A stretch of 64,000 bases of DNA from Aldehydirespirator sp965116665 (lineage in GTDB: Bacteria > Actinomycetota > Acidimicrobiia > Acidimicrobiales > Aldehydirespiratoraceae), in assembly GCA_965116665.1 (NCBI GenBank), contig OZ220709.1:124001-188000 (forward strand), given 5' to 3'. Within the stretch, counting starts at the first letter, position 1; each line of letters starts with the position of its first letter. Positions 17,848 to 26,854 of this stretch are shown piece after piece. Both the position numbers and the translations under genes were made by a program. The notes beneath the pieces are model-generated. The model saw nothing but the letters and a program-made list of their open reading frames with translations. It had not been told where the DNA came from and searched no databases.

Positions 17848-19914
17848 ATGACTGGAAGAGTCGCCCGCGGGCTGGAGTCGCTCCTCGATCCGCGCAGTGT
17901 CGCCCTCGTCGGTGCCTCCAGGCGGGCCTCCCGATGGGGCTTCCTGTTCGTTCGGGGGATGGAGCAGGGGTCGGAGCGGCGGAACAACTACTACATCAGC
18001 CGCTCGGTCGACGAGCCCGAGGCCGGCTGGTATCCGAGCATCGACGCCTTGCCCGAAGTCCCCGAACTGGTGGTGCTGCTCATCGGGGACGAGGGGTCAC
18101 GACAGCAGATCGAGTTGTGCCTGGAGCTCGGCTCGAAGGCGGTGATCACCATCGCCACGCCCTTCACCGGCCGGGACGACCCCCTGCTCGATCGGATCGC
18201 CGAGGCGGGCATGGTGGTGCTGGGACCGAACACGATGGGGCTGGTATGCACCCATACCCGGCTCGATCTGGCCCCGCCCCTGCTGCACGGCGAGCCCCGC
18301 CCCCCTGGCCGGGTGGCGGTGGTCAGCCAGAGCGGGACGGTATCGGCCGACCTGGCGCTGGAGCTCTATGACCGCGGCATCGGGCTGTCGACCTTCCTCG
18401 GAGTGGGCGACCAGCACTGCCTGACCGCCAGCGGGGCGATCAGGGCTCTGGCCGACGACGAGCACTCGGAAGCGGTCGTCGTCTACCTGGAGGATCCACT
18501 CGACGGCCACGAGTTCAGGGCGGCGCTCGACTACGCCCGGGACCGGGGCATGGCGGTGGTCATCATGCCCGCGGGCGACAGCGGGGCGTCAGCCCGCGCG
18601 GTCGCCTCCCACACCGGCGCATTGGCCACCGACGCACGGGTGCTGAAGGCGGTGTGCGAGCAGTCGGGAGCCTGGCTGGCGACATCGCCCGCCGACGCCG
18701 TCGATCTTGCCTGCGTGGCGGTGCGGCGGCGCTGGGCCGCGGGCCGGCGGGTCGGGGTGCTGTCCGAGGGCGGCGGCGCGGTGGCGCTGGCCGCCGACGT
18801 CCTGGGCCGGGCCGGGCTGGTGCTGCCCAGCCTCAGCGATCAGACCCGCAACCGGATAGGGCTTCGCCCCGGGGCCAAGGAATTGGCCGACAACCCCGTC
18901 GATCTGGCTCTCGTCGGGGCGGTTCGGGAGAGCCCGATGGTTTACGCCGACACAGTCAGGGTGCTGGCCGAGAGCGGTGAGGTCGACCAGGTGCTGACCG
19001 TGGGACAGTTCGGCGACCTGATCGGGATGAACCCCGAGCGGGAGGACATCGAGACCTTCGAAGCCGAGGAGCGCGAGGCGGTCAGCGCGATAGTGGACAC
19101 CAGTATGCGCACCGGCGTGCCGGTGGTTGTCCAGTCGTTCAGACCCGCGCCCGGGCTGTTCGAGGAGTTCGTGTCGGGCGGTGTTCTCGTGGTCCGCCAC
19201 GTCGACCATGCCGCCAAGCTGCTGAGGCTCGGCGTCGCCGACTCCGGGACTGAGGCCGCCGACCGCGGTGGGGACGGCTCCAGGAACCTCGCCTACTTCG
19301 AGGCTCGGGACCTGCTCAGCCGGCACGGCGTCCCGCTGGTGCCGAGCACACCGGCGACGGTCCCCGAGGACCTGCTGTCCGGTGAGGGCCTGACTGCCCC
19401 ACTGGTGGTCAAGGCGCTGGGACGGGTCCACAAGTCCCGCGGCGGCGGTGTGGAGCTGGGCCTTCCCGACGCCGCCTCCGCGGCGGCGGCCGTGGAGCGG
19501 ATGCGGCGAGACCTCGGGGCCGGGGAGTTCGCCATCGAGCCCGACGCATCCGTGCCGGGCGCGGTCGAGTTGATCGTCGGGGCCCGGAGGACCGCACGGT
19601 TCGGGATCGTGGCCCTGCTCGGCGTCGGCGGGACCCACACCGAACAGATCGACGACATCTCGCTGGGCTTCGCGCCGGTGGATGCGGCCACCTTCGACGC
19701 GATGGTTGCCGGCCTGCGGTCCAGGGACCTGATATGGCGGGGGAGCGAGCCCAGGATCGACCTCGCCGCGGTCCGGACCGTCCTCCAGTGCTTGGTCGGG
19801 TTGCTGGATGAGCGTCGGGAGGTCCTCTCTGCGGAGGTCAACCCCCTCCAATGCACCGCCGAGGCTGTGATAGGACTGGACGCCAGGGTCGTGTGCGAGG
19901 AGCACCAGTCATGA
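17848..19914 (+). CDS. ADP-forming acyl-CoA synthetase (acetate-CoA ligase family)
   Basis: A 688-residue fused enzyme: CoA-binding Rossmann domain (VALVGASRRASRWGF near 18-32), succinyl-CoA-synthetase-like ligase domain (VVSQSGTVSADL, then SHTGALA with the phosphorylatable His), and C-terminal ATP-grasp domain (LVVKALGRVHKSRGGGVELG). It would make an acyl-CoA with release of ADP and phosphate, or run in reverse to conserve energy. The TAGGTT hexamer at 17832-17837 lies 10 nt before the ATG. The downstream crotonase start overlaps its stop (ATGA), so both act in one pathway. Acyl substrate unknown. Confidence 0.9.
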   Translation: MTGRVARGLESLLDPRSVALVGASRRASRWGFLFVRGMEQGSERRNNYYISRSVDEPEAGWYPSIDALPEVPELVVLLIGDEGSRQQIELCLELGSKAVITIATPFTGRDDPLLDRIAEAGMVVLGPNTMGLVCTHTRLDLAPPLLHGEPRPPGRVAVVSQSGTVSADLALELYDRGIGLSTFLGVGDQHCLTASGAIRALADDEHSEAVVVYLEDPLDGHEFRAALDYARDRGMAVVIMPAGDSGASARAVASHTGALATDARVLKAVCEQSGAWLATSPADAVDLACVAVRRRWAAGRRVGVLSEGGGAVALAADVLGRAGLVLPSLSDQTRNRIGLRPGAKELADNPVDLALVGAVRESPMVYADTVRVLAESGEVDQVLTVGQFGDLIGMNPEREDIETFEAEEREAVSAIVDTSMRTGVPVVVQSFRPAPGLFEEFVSGGVLVVRHVDHAAKLLRLGVADSGTEAADRGGDGSRNLAYFEARDLLSRHGVPLVPSTPATVPEDLLSGEGLTAPLVVKALGRVHKSRGGGVELGLPDAASAAAAVERMRRDLGAGEFAIEPDASVPGAVELIVGARRTARFGIVALLGVGGTHTEQIDDISLGFAPVDAATFDAMVAGLRSRDLIWRGSEPRIDLAAVRTVLQCLVGLLDERREVLSAEVNPLQCTAEAVIGLDARVVCEEHQS

Positions 19915-20741
19915 CTTCATCCGCCGGGGCCGAGTCGCAGCCCCTCATAGTGGTCAGCGAAGGCCATCGGGTCGGCCACATCCGGTTCAATCGGCCCGCC
20001 AAGCTGAACCCGCTGAGTTCGGCGACGCTCGTGGAGTTGAGCGCGGCCCTGAGGGACTTCGGCCAGCGCGGCGACATCCATTCGGTTGTGATCGAGGGCA
20101 CGGGCCGGGCGTTCTCGGCCGGCTTCGACCTGTCGGGCACCAACCGCCCCGACACCCTGGGCGGGTGGATCGAGCAGGTGTCCGACAGCTTCGACGCTTT
20201 CCGGGACATCCTGTCGTCACCGATCCCGACCATCGCGGCGGTGCGGGGCGCCTGCGTGGGCGGGGCTTTCGACCTGGCCACCTGCTGTGATCTGATCGTG
20301 TGCTCCGATGATGCCTTCTTCGGGTACACCGAGGCCGCCTTCGGCATGGGGGCCACATCACTGGTGCTTCCGTTCACCATCGGGCGGGCCCGCGCCAGCG
20401 AGGTGCTGCTCACCGGTGGGCGCATCTCAGCCGAACGGGCCCTGGCCTGGGGCATTGTCAACGACGTGGTGCCCGGTGACGGGCTGGACGCGGCGGTGGA
20501 CCGCTACACGGGTCGGTTCGCCAATATCCCCCTGCCCGGCCTGAACCACAACCGTCGGCACCTGCAGCGCATCTACGAGCTGATGGGGCTGGACCGGGTG
20601 GTGGCCATGGGCCAGGACATCACCACGCTGCGCCTGGCCAACCGCGAGGGCTCAACCGAGTTCGACGAGCTGGTGCGCACCCACGGCCTCAAGGAGGCGC
20701 TGCGGATCTTCAAGGAGCGCATGCCTCAAGTCATGGACTGA
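19911..20741 (+). CDS. Enoyl-CoA hydratase/isomerase (crotonase) family protein
   Basis: A 276-residue crotonase with the oxyanion-hole segments AFSAGFDLSG and GACVGGAFDLA. The position of the second catalytic Glu is kept (GYTEAAFGMG), while the first is replaced by the AFDLA context, as in several isomerase or hydrolase branches. The ATG at 19911 overlaps the stop of the ADP-forming synthetase gene, which fixes the start; a 20-residue upstream extension is Arg-rich and unreal. Reaction likely hydration, isomerisation or hydrolysis of an unsaturated acyl-CoA. Confidence 0.9.
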   Translation: MTSSAGAESQPLIVVSEGHRVGHIRFNRPAKLNPLSSATLVELSAALRDFGQRGDIHSVVIEGTGRAFSAGFDLSGTNRPDTLGGWIEQVSDSFDAFRDILSSPIPTIAAVRGACVGGAFDLATCCDLIVCSDDAFFGYTEAAFGMGATSLVLPFTIGRARASEVLLTGGRISAERALAWGIVNDVVPGDGLDAAVDRYTGRFANIPLPGLNHNRRHLQRIYELMGLDRVVAMGQDITTLRLANREGSTEFDELVRTHGLKEALRIFKERMPQVMD

Positions 20742-20830
20742 GCCCGGCCGGCCGATCAGGGAAGCAGTCGTGACGCCGGGGCGCCAACCCGGTGACCGCG
20801 AACGCCGGAGGGTTGACGCGAACGGTAGCC

Positions 20831-20859
20831 GAGCCGCGCCCGGTCAGCGGGCGCGGCTC
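20831..20859. terminator. Strong GC hairpin between convergent genes
   Basis: A perfect 12-bp stem, GAGCCGCGCCCG (20831-20842) and CGGGCGCGGCTC (20848-20859), with a 5-nt GTCAG loop. It lies in the 150-bp gap between the crotonase (+) and the osmolyte binding-protein gene (-). It lacks a long T-run, as is common for hairpin terminators in high-GC actinobacteria. Confidence 0.75.
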
Positions 20860-20892
20860 GACCGCCGTTCGGGGGTGAGAGCTTCAGTCGAT

Positions 20893-21855
20893 TCAGCCTC
20901 GGGCAGCCGCCAGCCAACCGTCGACCAGACCGCGGTTCGCCGCGATCCATGCGGCTGCGTCGGCCTTGACCTGCGCCTCCGTGTATTCGCCCGCGGCCAT
21001 CCTCGCGTTCTGTGCGGCGATGTCGTCGAGCGGGATCTTCACCTCGCGCAGTAGGCGCCGGATGTCGGGGTTCTCGTCTAGGAAGTCGATGTTCCCCACA
21101 GCCCGGATGCTGCTGTCCGGCCACGGCGATTCGAGCCAGACCACGTTGTCGCCCGGTGTGAGCACCTCGTAGGTCCAGTTGGGCGTCCATGCGTAGAACA
21201 GCGCCGGCTCGCCCGCGGCGACGCGGTCGATAACGCCCCGGGCAGGACCGTCGTAGTCGCTGCCTGAGACCTGTTCGACGTTGGCACCCCAGCCGTACTC
21301 CTCGATCTGCTCGTTGATGGTGTCATGGCAGCCCCAGCCATTGGGACAGCCGATGAGATCGGCACGGCCGTCGCCGTCCTGGTCGAACACCGCGGCCACC
21401 GACGCGTCGGACAGTTGGCTCACCGACGTGATGCCCATGGCGTCCGCGGTGGCCTTGTCGATCATGTACCCCTCGCGACCGCCGCCCGCGACTTGGTTGC
21501 CGACCGCCTCGATGTTGCGGTCGTACTCCAGTCCGGCGACCGTCTCTCCGGTCAGGTACCGGTTATGGGTCGGGAACCAGCCGTTCGCCCACAGGTCGTA
21601 CTGCCCGCTGTCCAGCGCGGGATAGAAGGAGTACGGCCTAAGGGTGTGGTCAGCAGGGTCGGTCACCGTGTAGCCGAGCTCGCCGATGAGCTGGGCATAG
21701 ATCTCGGCCTGCATGTAACCGCTGTTCCAATCGGCCCGGGCCATGTTCACGGTGCGGTCTTCGTCGTCGCCTCTGAAGATCACGACGATTGCCACCAGGA
21801 CCAGAGCGGCAAGCGCTCCGACCAGGACCACGGTATTGCGCTGTTGCTTTCTCAT
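20893..21855 (-). CDS. OpuAC/ProX-type quaternary-amine binding protein, membrane anchored, orphan
   Basis: A 320-residue binding protein with a short positive N-terminus, one hydrophobic helix (about 10-28) and no lipobox, so probably anchored by an uncleaved signal. The OpuAC domain shows the aromatic positions expected for trimethylammonium cages: DWNSGY, LWANGWFPTH, YAWTPNW and VVWLESPWP. A DQDGDGRADLIGC loop resembles a calcium-binding loop and is paired with a second Cys in GWGC. No ABC ATPase or permease lies nearby; instead it follows a BCCT transporter gene by 31 bp on the same strand. It is closely similar to the N-terminal half of the receptor-channel gene at 23947-26019. Confidence 0.9.
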   Translation of the reverse strand: MRKQQRNTVVLVGALAALVLVAIVVIFRGDDEDRTVNMARADWNSGYMQAEIYAQLIGELGYTVTDPADHTLRPYSFYPALDSGQYDLWANGWFPTHNRYLTGETVAGLEYDRNIEAVGNQVAGGGREGYMIDKATADAMGITSVSQLSDASVAAVFDQDGDGRADLIGCPNGWGCHDTINEQIEEYGWGANVEQVSGSDYDGPARGVIDRVAAGEPALFYAWTPNWTYEVLTPGDNVVWLESPWPDSSIRAVGNIDFLDENPDIRRLLREVKIPLDDIAAQNARMAAGEYTEAQVKADAAAWIAANRGLVDGWLAAARG

Positions 21856-21886
21856 TTCGAGCCTCCTCCCTTCTCAAGCCGGCCCG

Positions 21887-23710
21887 TCACTGCTTGGCCC
21901 CATCGGTGAGCCGTTCCTTCACTTGGGCGATCAGGCCGCTGTGCTGGGAGCGGAAGATCTGTTCGTCGTAGTGGCTCTCGAGCAGGTCGAGCTCCTCGGT
22001 GAAGGCCTTCTTCATGCTCCAGCACATGATCAACAAGATCACTGAGAAGGGCAGTCCGATCGAGACCGCCGCGGTCTGCAGGGCGCCGAGCCCGCCGCCG
22101 ATCAGCAGCGCGATCGCCACGAGGCCCTCCATCACGGCCCAGAACACCCGCTGGGGCTTGGGCGAGTCGAGCTTGCCGCCTGAGGTGAGGTGGTCGACCA
22201 CCAGCGAGCCCGAGTCCGACGAGGTCACGAAGAACGAGATCAGCAGCAGGACGCCTATGAACGAGACGATGCCGGTGAGCGGGAACGCCTCGAGCATGTC
22301 GAACAGGGCGGTGGCCACGTTCTCGTTGACCGCGCTGGCCACGTCGCGCTCGCCGGTCATCTGCAGGTTGATGGCCGAGCCGCCGAAGACCGACATCCAC
22401 AGGAAGCACAGGATCGACGGCAGGAATATCACTCCCACGAGTAGCTCGCGCACCGAGCGTCCCTTGGATATGCGGGCGATGAACATTCCCACGAACGGCG
22501 ACCACGAGATCCACCATCCCCAGTAGAAGATCGTCCACCACGCCTGCCACTGGGTCTCCTCGAAGGCTGCGTTCCAGAACGCGAACTCCGGCAGCACCTG
22601 GACGTAGTAGCCGAGGCTCTGGGTGTACAGCGACAGGATGAACAGCGTCGGACCCACCAGCAGCATGAAGACCAGGAAGGCGCCCGCCAGCCAGATGTTC
22701 AGCTCGCTGAGCCGCTTGACCCCCGCGTCGAGACCCGCGACCACCGAGATGGTGGCAAGCCCGGTGATGGCGAGGATAAGGACGATCTGGAACCACGTGT
22801 CGTCGGGCAACCCGAAGAGCTTGTTGAGACCGGCAGCCCCCTGCTGCGCACCGAAGCCCAGCGAGGTAGCCAGCCCGAACAGCGTCGCGATGACTGTCAG
22901 GATGTCGATGGCATGGCCCCAGGGGCCGTAGATCCTCGGCCCGAGAATCGGGTAGAAGATCGACCGGAACGTCAGCGGCAGACCCCGGTTGTAGGCGAAG
23001 AAGCCCAAAGCCAGAGCGGTCAGCCCGTAGAGGGCCCAACCGTGAATGCCCCAGTGCAGGTAGGTGGTGGCCAGAGCGGCCTTGCCGGCATCGACGCTGC
23101 CGGGATCCACGTCGAACAGCGGCGCCGGGGACGTGAAGTGGAAGATCGGCTCCGCGACTCCCCAGAACATCAGTCCGATGCCCAGACCCGCCGAGAGCAG
23201 CATCGCATACCACGAGACCGTGGAGAACTCCGGTAAGGCGAAGGGACCGCCCAACTTGATCTTCCCGTAGCGGCTGAAAGCGAAATACAGGGCCACCAGC
23301 ACGAAGATGTTGAAGTCGAGGATGTAGAACCAGCCGAGCGACCCGTTGATGAAGTCAAGAATCTCGCTGAACACGTCCTGGGTGGCGTCGACGAATATCG
23401 ACAAGCAGATGAACACGGCCAGGAACCCTGACGCCCAGAACGTCACCTGCGGATGGATGTCGAACCCGGCCCGCACAATGTTGCGGTCCCCGGGCTCCCG
23501 GTCGGCGACCTCCGGGTAGAAGTCGATGTCGGGATCGACCTGCAGGCCCTCGAACGACTTGCGGTTGCTGATCGCCTCCTCGCGGCGGCGCTCCTCCTCC
23601 TCCTCCCAGTCGTGCAGGGCGAGGGTCGCCTCGGTCAGATTGATATCGGTGTCATCGGGGCTTCGATGGATCCGCGGATCCTGTTGTGCCCCGGTGCCTT
23701 CGTCGTCCAT
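21887..23710 (-). CDS. BCCT-family glycine betaine/choline/carnitine transporter
   Basis: A 607-residue secondary transporter with about 12 membrane helices, the WGVAEPIFHF segment and the BCCT signature WWTIFYWGWWISWSPFVG. The first 88 residues are cytosolic and strongly charged, with a run of five Glu followed by Arg and Glu; charged termini are linked to osmosensing in BetP. The ATG at 23710 is chosen because AAGGGGG lies just upstream; the 46-residue extension to 23848 lacks such support. It heads an operon with the orphan OpuAC protein and is divergent from the receptor-channel gene, separated by 236 bp. Confidence 0.94.
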   Translation of the reverse strand: MDDEGTGAQQDPRIHRSPDDTDINLTEATLALHDWEEEEERRREEAISNRKSFEGLQVDPDIDFYPEVADREPGDRNIVRAGFDIHPQVTFWASGFLAVFICLSIFVDATQDVFSEILDFINGSLGWFYILDFNIFVLVALYFAFSRYGKIKLGGPFALPEFSTVSWYAMLLSAGLGIGLMFWGVAEPIFHFTSPAPLFDVDPGSVDAGKAALATTYLHWGIHGWALYGLTALALGFFAYNRGLPLTFRSIFYPILGPRIYGPWGHAIDILTVIATLFGLATSLGFGAQQGAAGLNKLFGLPDDTWFQIVLILAITGLATISVVAGLDAGVKRLSELNIWLAGAFLVFMLLVGPTLFILSLYTQSLGYYVQVLPEFAFWNAAFEETQWQAWWTIFYWGWWISWSPFVGMFIARISKGRSVRELLVGVIFLPSILCFLWMSVFGGSAINLQMTGERDVASAVNENVATALFDMLEAFPLTGIVSFIGVLLLISFFVTSSDSGSLVVDHLTSGGKLDSPKPQRVFWAVMEGLVAIALLIGGGLGALQTAAVSIGLPFSVILLIMCWSMKKAFTEELDLLESHYDEQIFRSQHSGLIAQVKERLTDGAKQ

Positions 23711-23946
23711 GACGATCCCCCTTTGGTTGCTTGCCGTACGCCTAGGCGCACCAGAACCACTTCCGTGGCCTAAATGCAGCCAGGATGTCCGCGACCGTAA
23801 CACGCTTTCAGAACCTGTGCACGGCCGTCCTATATTGCTCGCTGACACATAGCGCTCACCGCCACAGAGAAATCCATATGTCGGTCGCTCTGAGGCGGTG
23901 CGGGGGTGTCGGCTAACCTCGAGTCACGTCTACCGGGGTGCCGCCT
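23711..23946. promoter_or_regulatory. Divergent control region between BCCT and receptor-channel genes
   Basis: A 236-bp intergenic region serving two divergent genes. It is more AT-rich than its surroundings in the middle (CCTATATTGCTCG near 23830). I see no recognisable riboswitch, including no clear ydaO-type (c-di-AMP) motif, and no long palindrome. Shared osmotic control of both transcripts from here is inference from layout only. Confidence 0.4.
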
Positions 23947-26019
23947 ATGCGACGAGCCTCAATCGCCATTGTGGTGCTGGTGGTGTCCGCTCTGGTCATG
24001 CCGCTGAGTGCTGCGGCCGCGCAGGACGTGGCCGACGATGCCCCCGGCGTTCGCCTGGCCCGGGCCACATGGGACACCGGCTGGTTCCAGGCGGAGATCT
24101 ACAAGCTCCTTCTGGAGCGGCTCGGCTACCGGGTGGACGGCCCGGTGACGATGGAGAACGCGGAGTTCTATGAGGCCGTCGCCGCGGGCGAGGTCGACCT
24201 GTGGGCCAACGGCTGGTTCCCCACACACGACGGGTTCCTCGTTGATGTCCCTGTGTCCAAGGTCGGCACCGCGGTGGACGACGGAGCCCTTCAGGGCTAC
24301 TTCGTGGATGCCGCCACGGCCGAGATGCACGGGATCTCCAACCTCGGCGACCTCGCCGACCCCGCGCTGGCCGCGCTCTTCGACCATGACGGGGACGGCC
24401 GGGCCGACCTGGTGGGCTGTGACGTGGGATGGTCCTGCGGGGCCACCATCGACCACCATCTGGAGGTCTACGGCCTGGCCGGCACGGTGGAGCAGGTGCA
24501 GGGCGACTACTCGCCCCTGATCGCCGAGACCATCGACCGCTTCCGGTCCGGCCAGCCCGTCCTCTACTACACATGGACGCCCAACTGGACGGTGGGCGAG
24601 CTGGTTCCCGGCTCCGACGTCGTCTGGTTGGAGACCCCGTTCCCGTCGTTGCCCCCGGACCAGGCCTCAGCAGTGGACCAGACGTTCATCGCCGGGATCG
24701 ATGGATGCGCCAACGATCCCTGCCAGACCGGTTGGCCCCCCAACGACATCCGGGCCGTCGCCAACTCGGCCTTCCTGGACGCGAACCCGTCGGTGCGCAC
24801 CCTCCTGGAGCAGGTGGTCATCCCCCTTGCCGACATATCGGCGCAGAACGCCGCGATGGTGACCCTGGGCGGGGATCCCGCCGACATCCGGCGCCACGCC
24901 CAGGAGTGGGTGGCCGCCAACGCGGCGCTGGTCAACCGGTGGGTCACCGCCGCAGATCCCGATGCGGTCGGACTCCGCGACTCTGCCGGCGACGCAGCCG
25001 AGGCGGGAGGCACGCTGTCGGTGGCGGCCCGGGCCCTGCCGCCCTTCGTGATCTACGAGAACCGCACCTACAGCGGGTTCGAGGTGGAGCTGATGCAGCT
25101 GGTGGCGGCCAAGCTGGGCATGTCGGCCGAGATCTACGCGGTGGACACGGTGGCCAAGCAAGTCGACGACATCGGTCGCGGGGTGGCCCAGGTGGGTCTG
25201 GGCGGGGTGGCCATCACCGAGTCGCGCGAGGAGATCGTCGACTTCTCGCTGCCTGTGCTCGACTCGGGCCTGACGATCCTGGTCCTCAACGAGTCCTCAC
25301 GGGGCCTGGGCGCCCGGATAGCCGCTTTCTTCCGAGCCATCGCCTCGTCGGACCTGCCCTGGCTCCTGGTGGTGTTCGGGGTGGCGGTGCTGGTAGCCGC
25401 CCACCTGATCTGGTGGCTGGAGCGCCGTGACAACCCCGACTTCGCGGTTCCCTACCGCCGCGGCATATGGGACTCGTTCTACTGGTCGGTGGTGACCATG
25501 AGCACCGTCGGGTACGGCGACAAGGTCGCTCGGGGAACGAGTGGCCGCGTGCTCGCTCTGCTGTGGATCGCTCTCGGCACGCTCGTGTTCGCCAGCTTCA
25601 CCGCGGCCATCGCCTCCTCTCTGGCTGTCAACGAACTGAGGTCGGAGATCTCGGGTCCGTCGGATCTGGTGGGCCGCCGGGTGGCCACCGCCACCCACTC
25701 CGCCGGCGAGTCGTACCTGCCCTCCATCGGGGTGGGCCCGGTGCTGGTGGACGACATCGAGGACGCGTACCCCCTCCTGCTCGACGGTGAGGTGGACGCG
25801 GTCGTGTTCGACGCTCCCGTGCTCCAGTTCCACGCCGCCCGGGAGGGGGCCGGTGAGGTCGGGACAGTGGGCGCCGACTTCCAGAGGGTCCAGTACGGCC
25901 TGATGCTCAGCGAGGACGATCCTGAGCTTCAGGAGAGCATCGATCTCGCTCTGCTGGATCTCATCGAGAGCGGCGTCTACCAGAGGCTCCACGACGCCTG
26001 GTTCGGCGCGTCGCCCTAA
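23947..26019 (+). CDS. OpuAC-like domain fused to glutamate-receptor-like K+ channel
   Basis: A 690-residue fusion. Residues 1-25 are a signal peptide. Residues about 35-342 form an OpuAC/ProX-type domain with WDTGWF, LWANGWFPTH, YTWTPNW and VVWLETPF and a DHDGDGRADLVGC loop. Residues about 355-457 are lobe S1 of a family 3 binding domain, with ITESREEIVDFSLP placing Arg427 where glutamate receptors bind the ligand carboxylate. Then come a helix (469-490), a pore loop with TVGYGD (520-525), the canonical K+ filter, and a second helix (534-559). Lobe S2 (570-687) follows, with DAVVFDAPV supplying the acidic ligand residue. This is the GluR0 layout plus an extra N-terminal sensor. A GTG at 23938 could add 3 residues. 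Confidence 0.9.
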   Translation: MRRASIAIVVLVVSALVMPLSAAAAQDVADDAPGVRLARATWDTGWFQAEIYKLLLERLGYRVDGPVTMENAEFYEAVAAGEVDLWANGWFPTHDGFLVDVPVSKVGTAVDDGALQGYFVDAATAEMHGISNLGDLADPALAALFDHDGDGRADLVGCDVGWSCGATIDHHLEVYGLAGTVEQVQGDYSPLIAETIDRFRSGQPVLYYTWTPNWTVGELVPGSDVVWLETPFPSLPPDQASAVDQTFIAGIDGCANDPCQTGWPPNDIRAVANSAFLDANPSVRTLLEQVVIPLADISAQNAAMVTLGGDPADIRRHAQEWVAANAALVNRWVTAADPDAVGLRDSAGDAAEAGGTLSVAARALPPFVIYENRTYSGFEVELMQLVAAKLGMSAEIYAVDTVAKQVDDIGRGVAQVGLGGVAITESREEIVDFSLPVLDSGLTILVLNESSRGLGARIAAFFRAIASSDLPWLLVVFGVAVLVAAHLIWWLERRDNPDFAVPYRRGIWDSFYWSVVTMSTVGYGDKVARGTSGRVLALLWIALGTLVFASFTAAIASSLAVNELRSEISGPSDLVGRRVATATHSAGESYLPSIGVGPVLVDDIEDAYPLLLDGEVDAVVFDAPVLQFHAAREGAGEVGTVGADFQRVQYGLMLSEDDPELQESIDLALLDLIESGVYQRLHDAWFGASP

Positions 26020-26023
26020 ACCC

Positions 26024-26797
26024 TTAGGAGGTGGCGGTGAAGTTGGGCTTGCGGCGCTCGGCGTAGGCCGCGACGCCCTCGGCAAAGTCGTTGGTGCGCT
26101 CCAGCATGTTCTGCTCGGCCATCTCGCGGTCGGTGGCCGCCCTCACGAGGGAGGCAAGCTCGCCCCGCATCGTCTCCCGGATGGCCCGCATCGCCAGGGG
26201 ACTGGTCCCGGCCAGCACGGCCGCCTTGGCGTGCGCAGCCTGCGCGAGCCGGTCCAGCGGCACCAGCTCGTCGCAGAGTCCGAGCTCGAACGCCTCCTCG
26301 CCCTTGATCCGGCGACCGGTGTAGAGCATGTCCAGGCTGGTCTGGTGACCGACGGCGCGAGGCAGCGTCACGGTGAGACCGAAGCCGTGGTGGAAGCCCA
26401 GCAGGGAGAAGTTGGCTGAGAAACGCGCCGTGGGCGCAGCCACCCTGAAGTCGGCCATCATGGCCAGACCGAGCCCGCCTCCGACCGCGGCTCCCTGGAC
26501 GGCGGCAACCACCGGTGTCCTGGCCTCGAACAGCTTGACCGCCTCGCGGTACAGCTCGTCCACCCGCTGCTCGTCCTCCCTGGCGAAGTTGGCGCCCGCG
26601 CAGAAGTGCTTGCCTTCGGACGCCAACACGATGGCCCGACATCCGTCATAGTCGTCCAGGTCGGCTAGAGCGGCCGCCAGCGCTTCGATCAGGTGGAAGT
26701 CGAAGAAATTGTTCGGGGGCCGACGGATCGTGACCGTGGCCACGTAGTCCTCGCCGACATCGACGGTGACGTCGCGATAGTCCCCCGGGCTGACCAC
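26024..26797 (-). CDS. Crotonase-fold protein lacking both catalytic Glu (paralogue 1)
   Basis: A 257-residue crotonase-family protein. The oxyanion-hole segments are intact (EGKHFCAGANF; GAAVGGGLGLAMMADF), but the two hydratase glutamates are absent: GGGLGLA replaces GGGxELA and SANFSLLGFHHG replaces the PExxxG block. So classical hydration is unlikely; decarboxylation, hydrolysis, ring opening or isomerisation are open. It lies 57 bp downstream of the acyl-CoA carboxyltransferase gene on the same strand. A paralogue with the same changes lies at 36385-37155 beside a biotinyl-domain gene. Confidence 0.88.
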   Translation of the reverse strand: MVSPGDYRDVTVDVGEDYVATVTIRRPPNNFFDFHLIEALAAALADLDDYDGCRAIVLASEGKHFCAGANFAREDEQRVDELYREAVKLFEARTPVVAAVQGAAVGGGLGLAMMADFRVAAPTARFSANFSLLGFHHGFGLTVTLPRAVGHQTSLDMLYTGRRIKGEEAFELGLCDELVPLDRLAQAAHAKAAVLAGTSPLAMRAIRETMRGELASLVRAATDREMAEQNMLERTNDFAEGVAAYAERRKPNFTATS

Positions 26798-26854
26798 GGG
26801 CTCATCCTAGGAGGGCCATATGTGCGGTGGCCAAGCCCATCGGGGGCCGCGGGA

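Noticed and set aside
23711..23946. Riboswitch controlling the osmolyte genes
   Set aside because: I looked for ydaO-like and glycine-like conserved blocks and found none that I could support.
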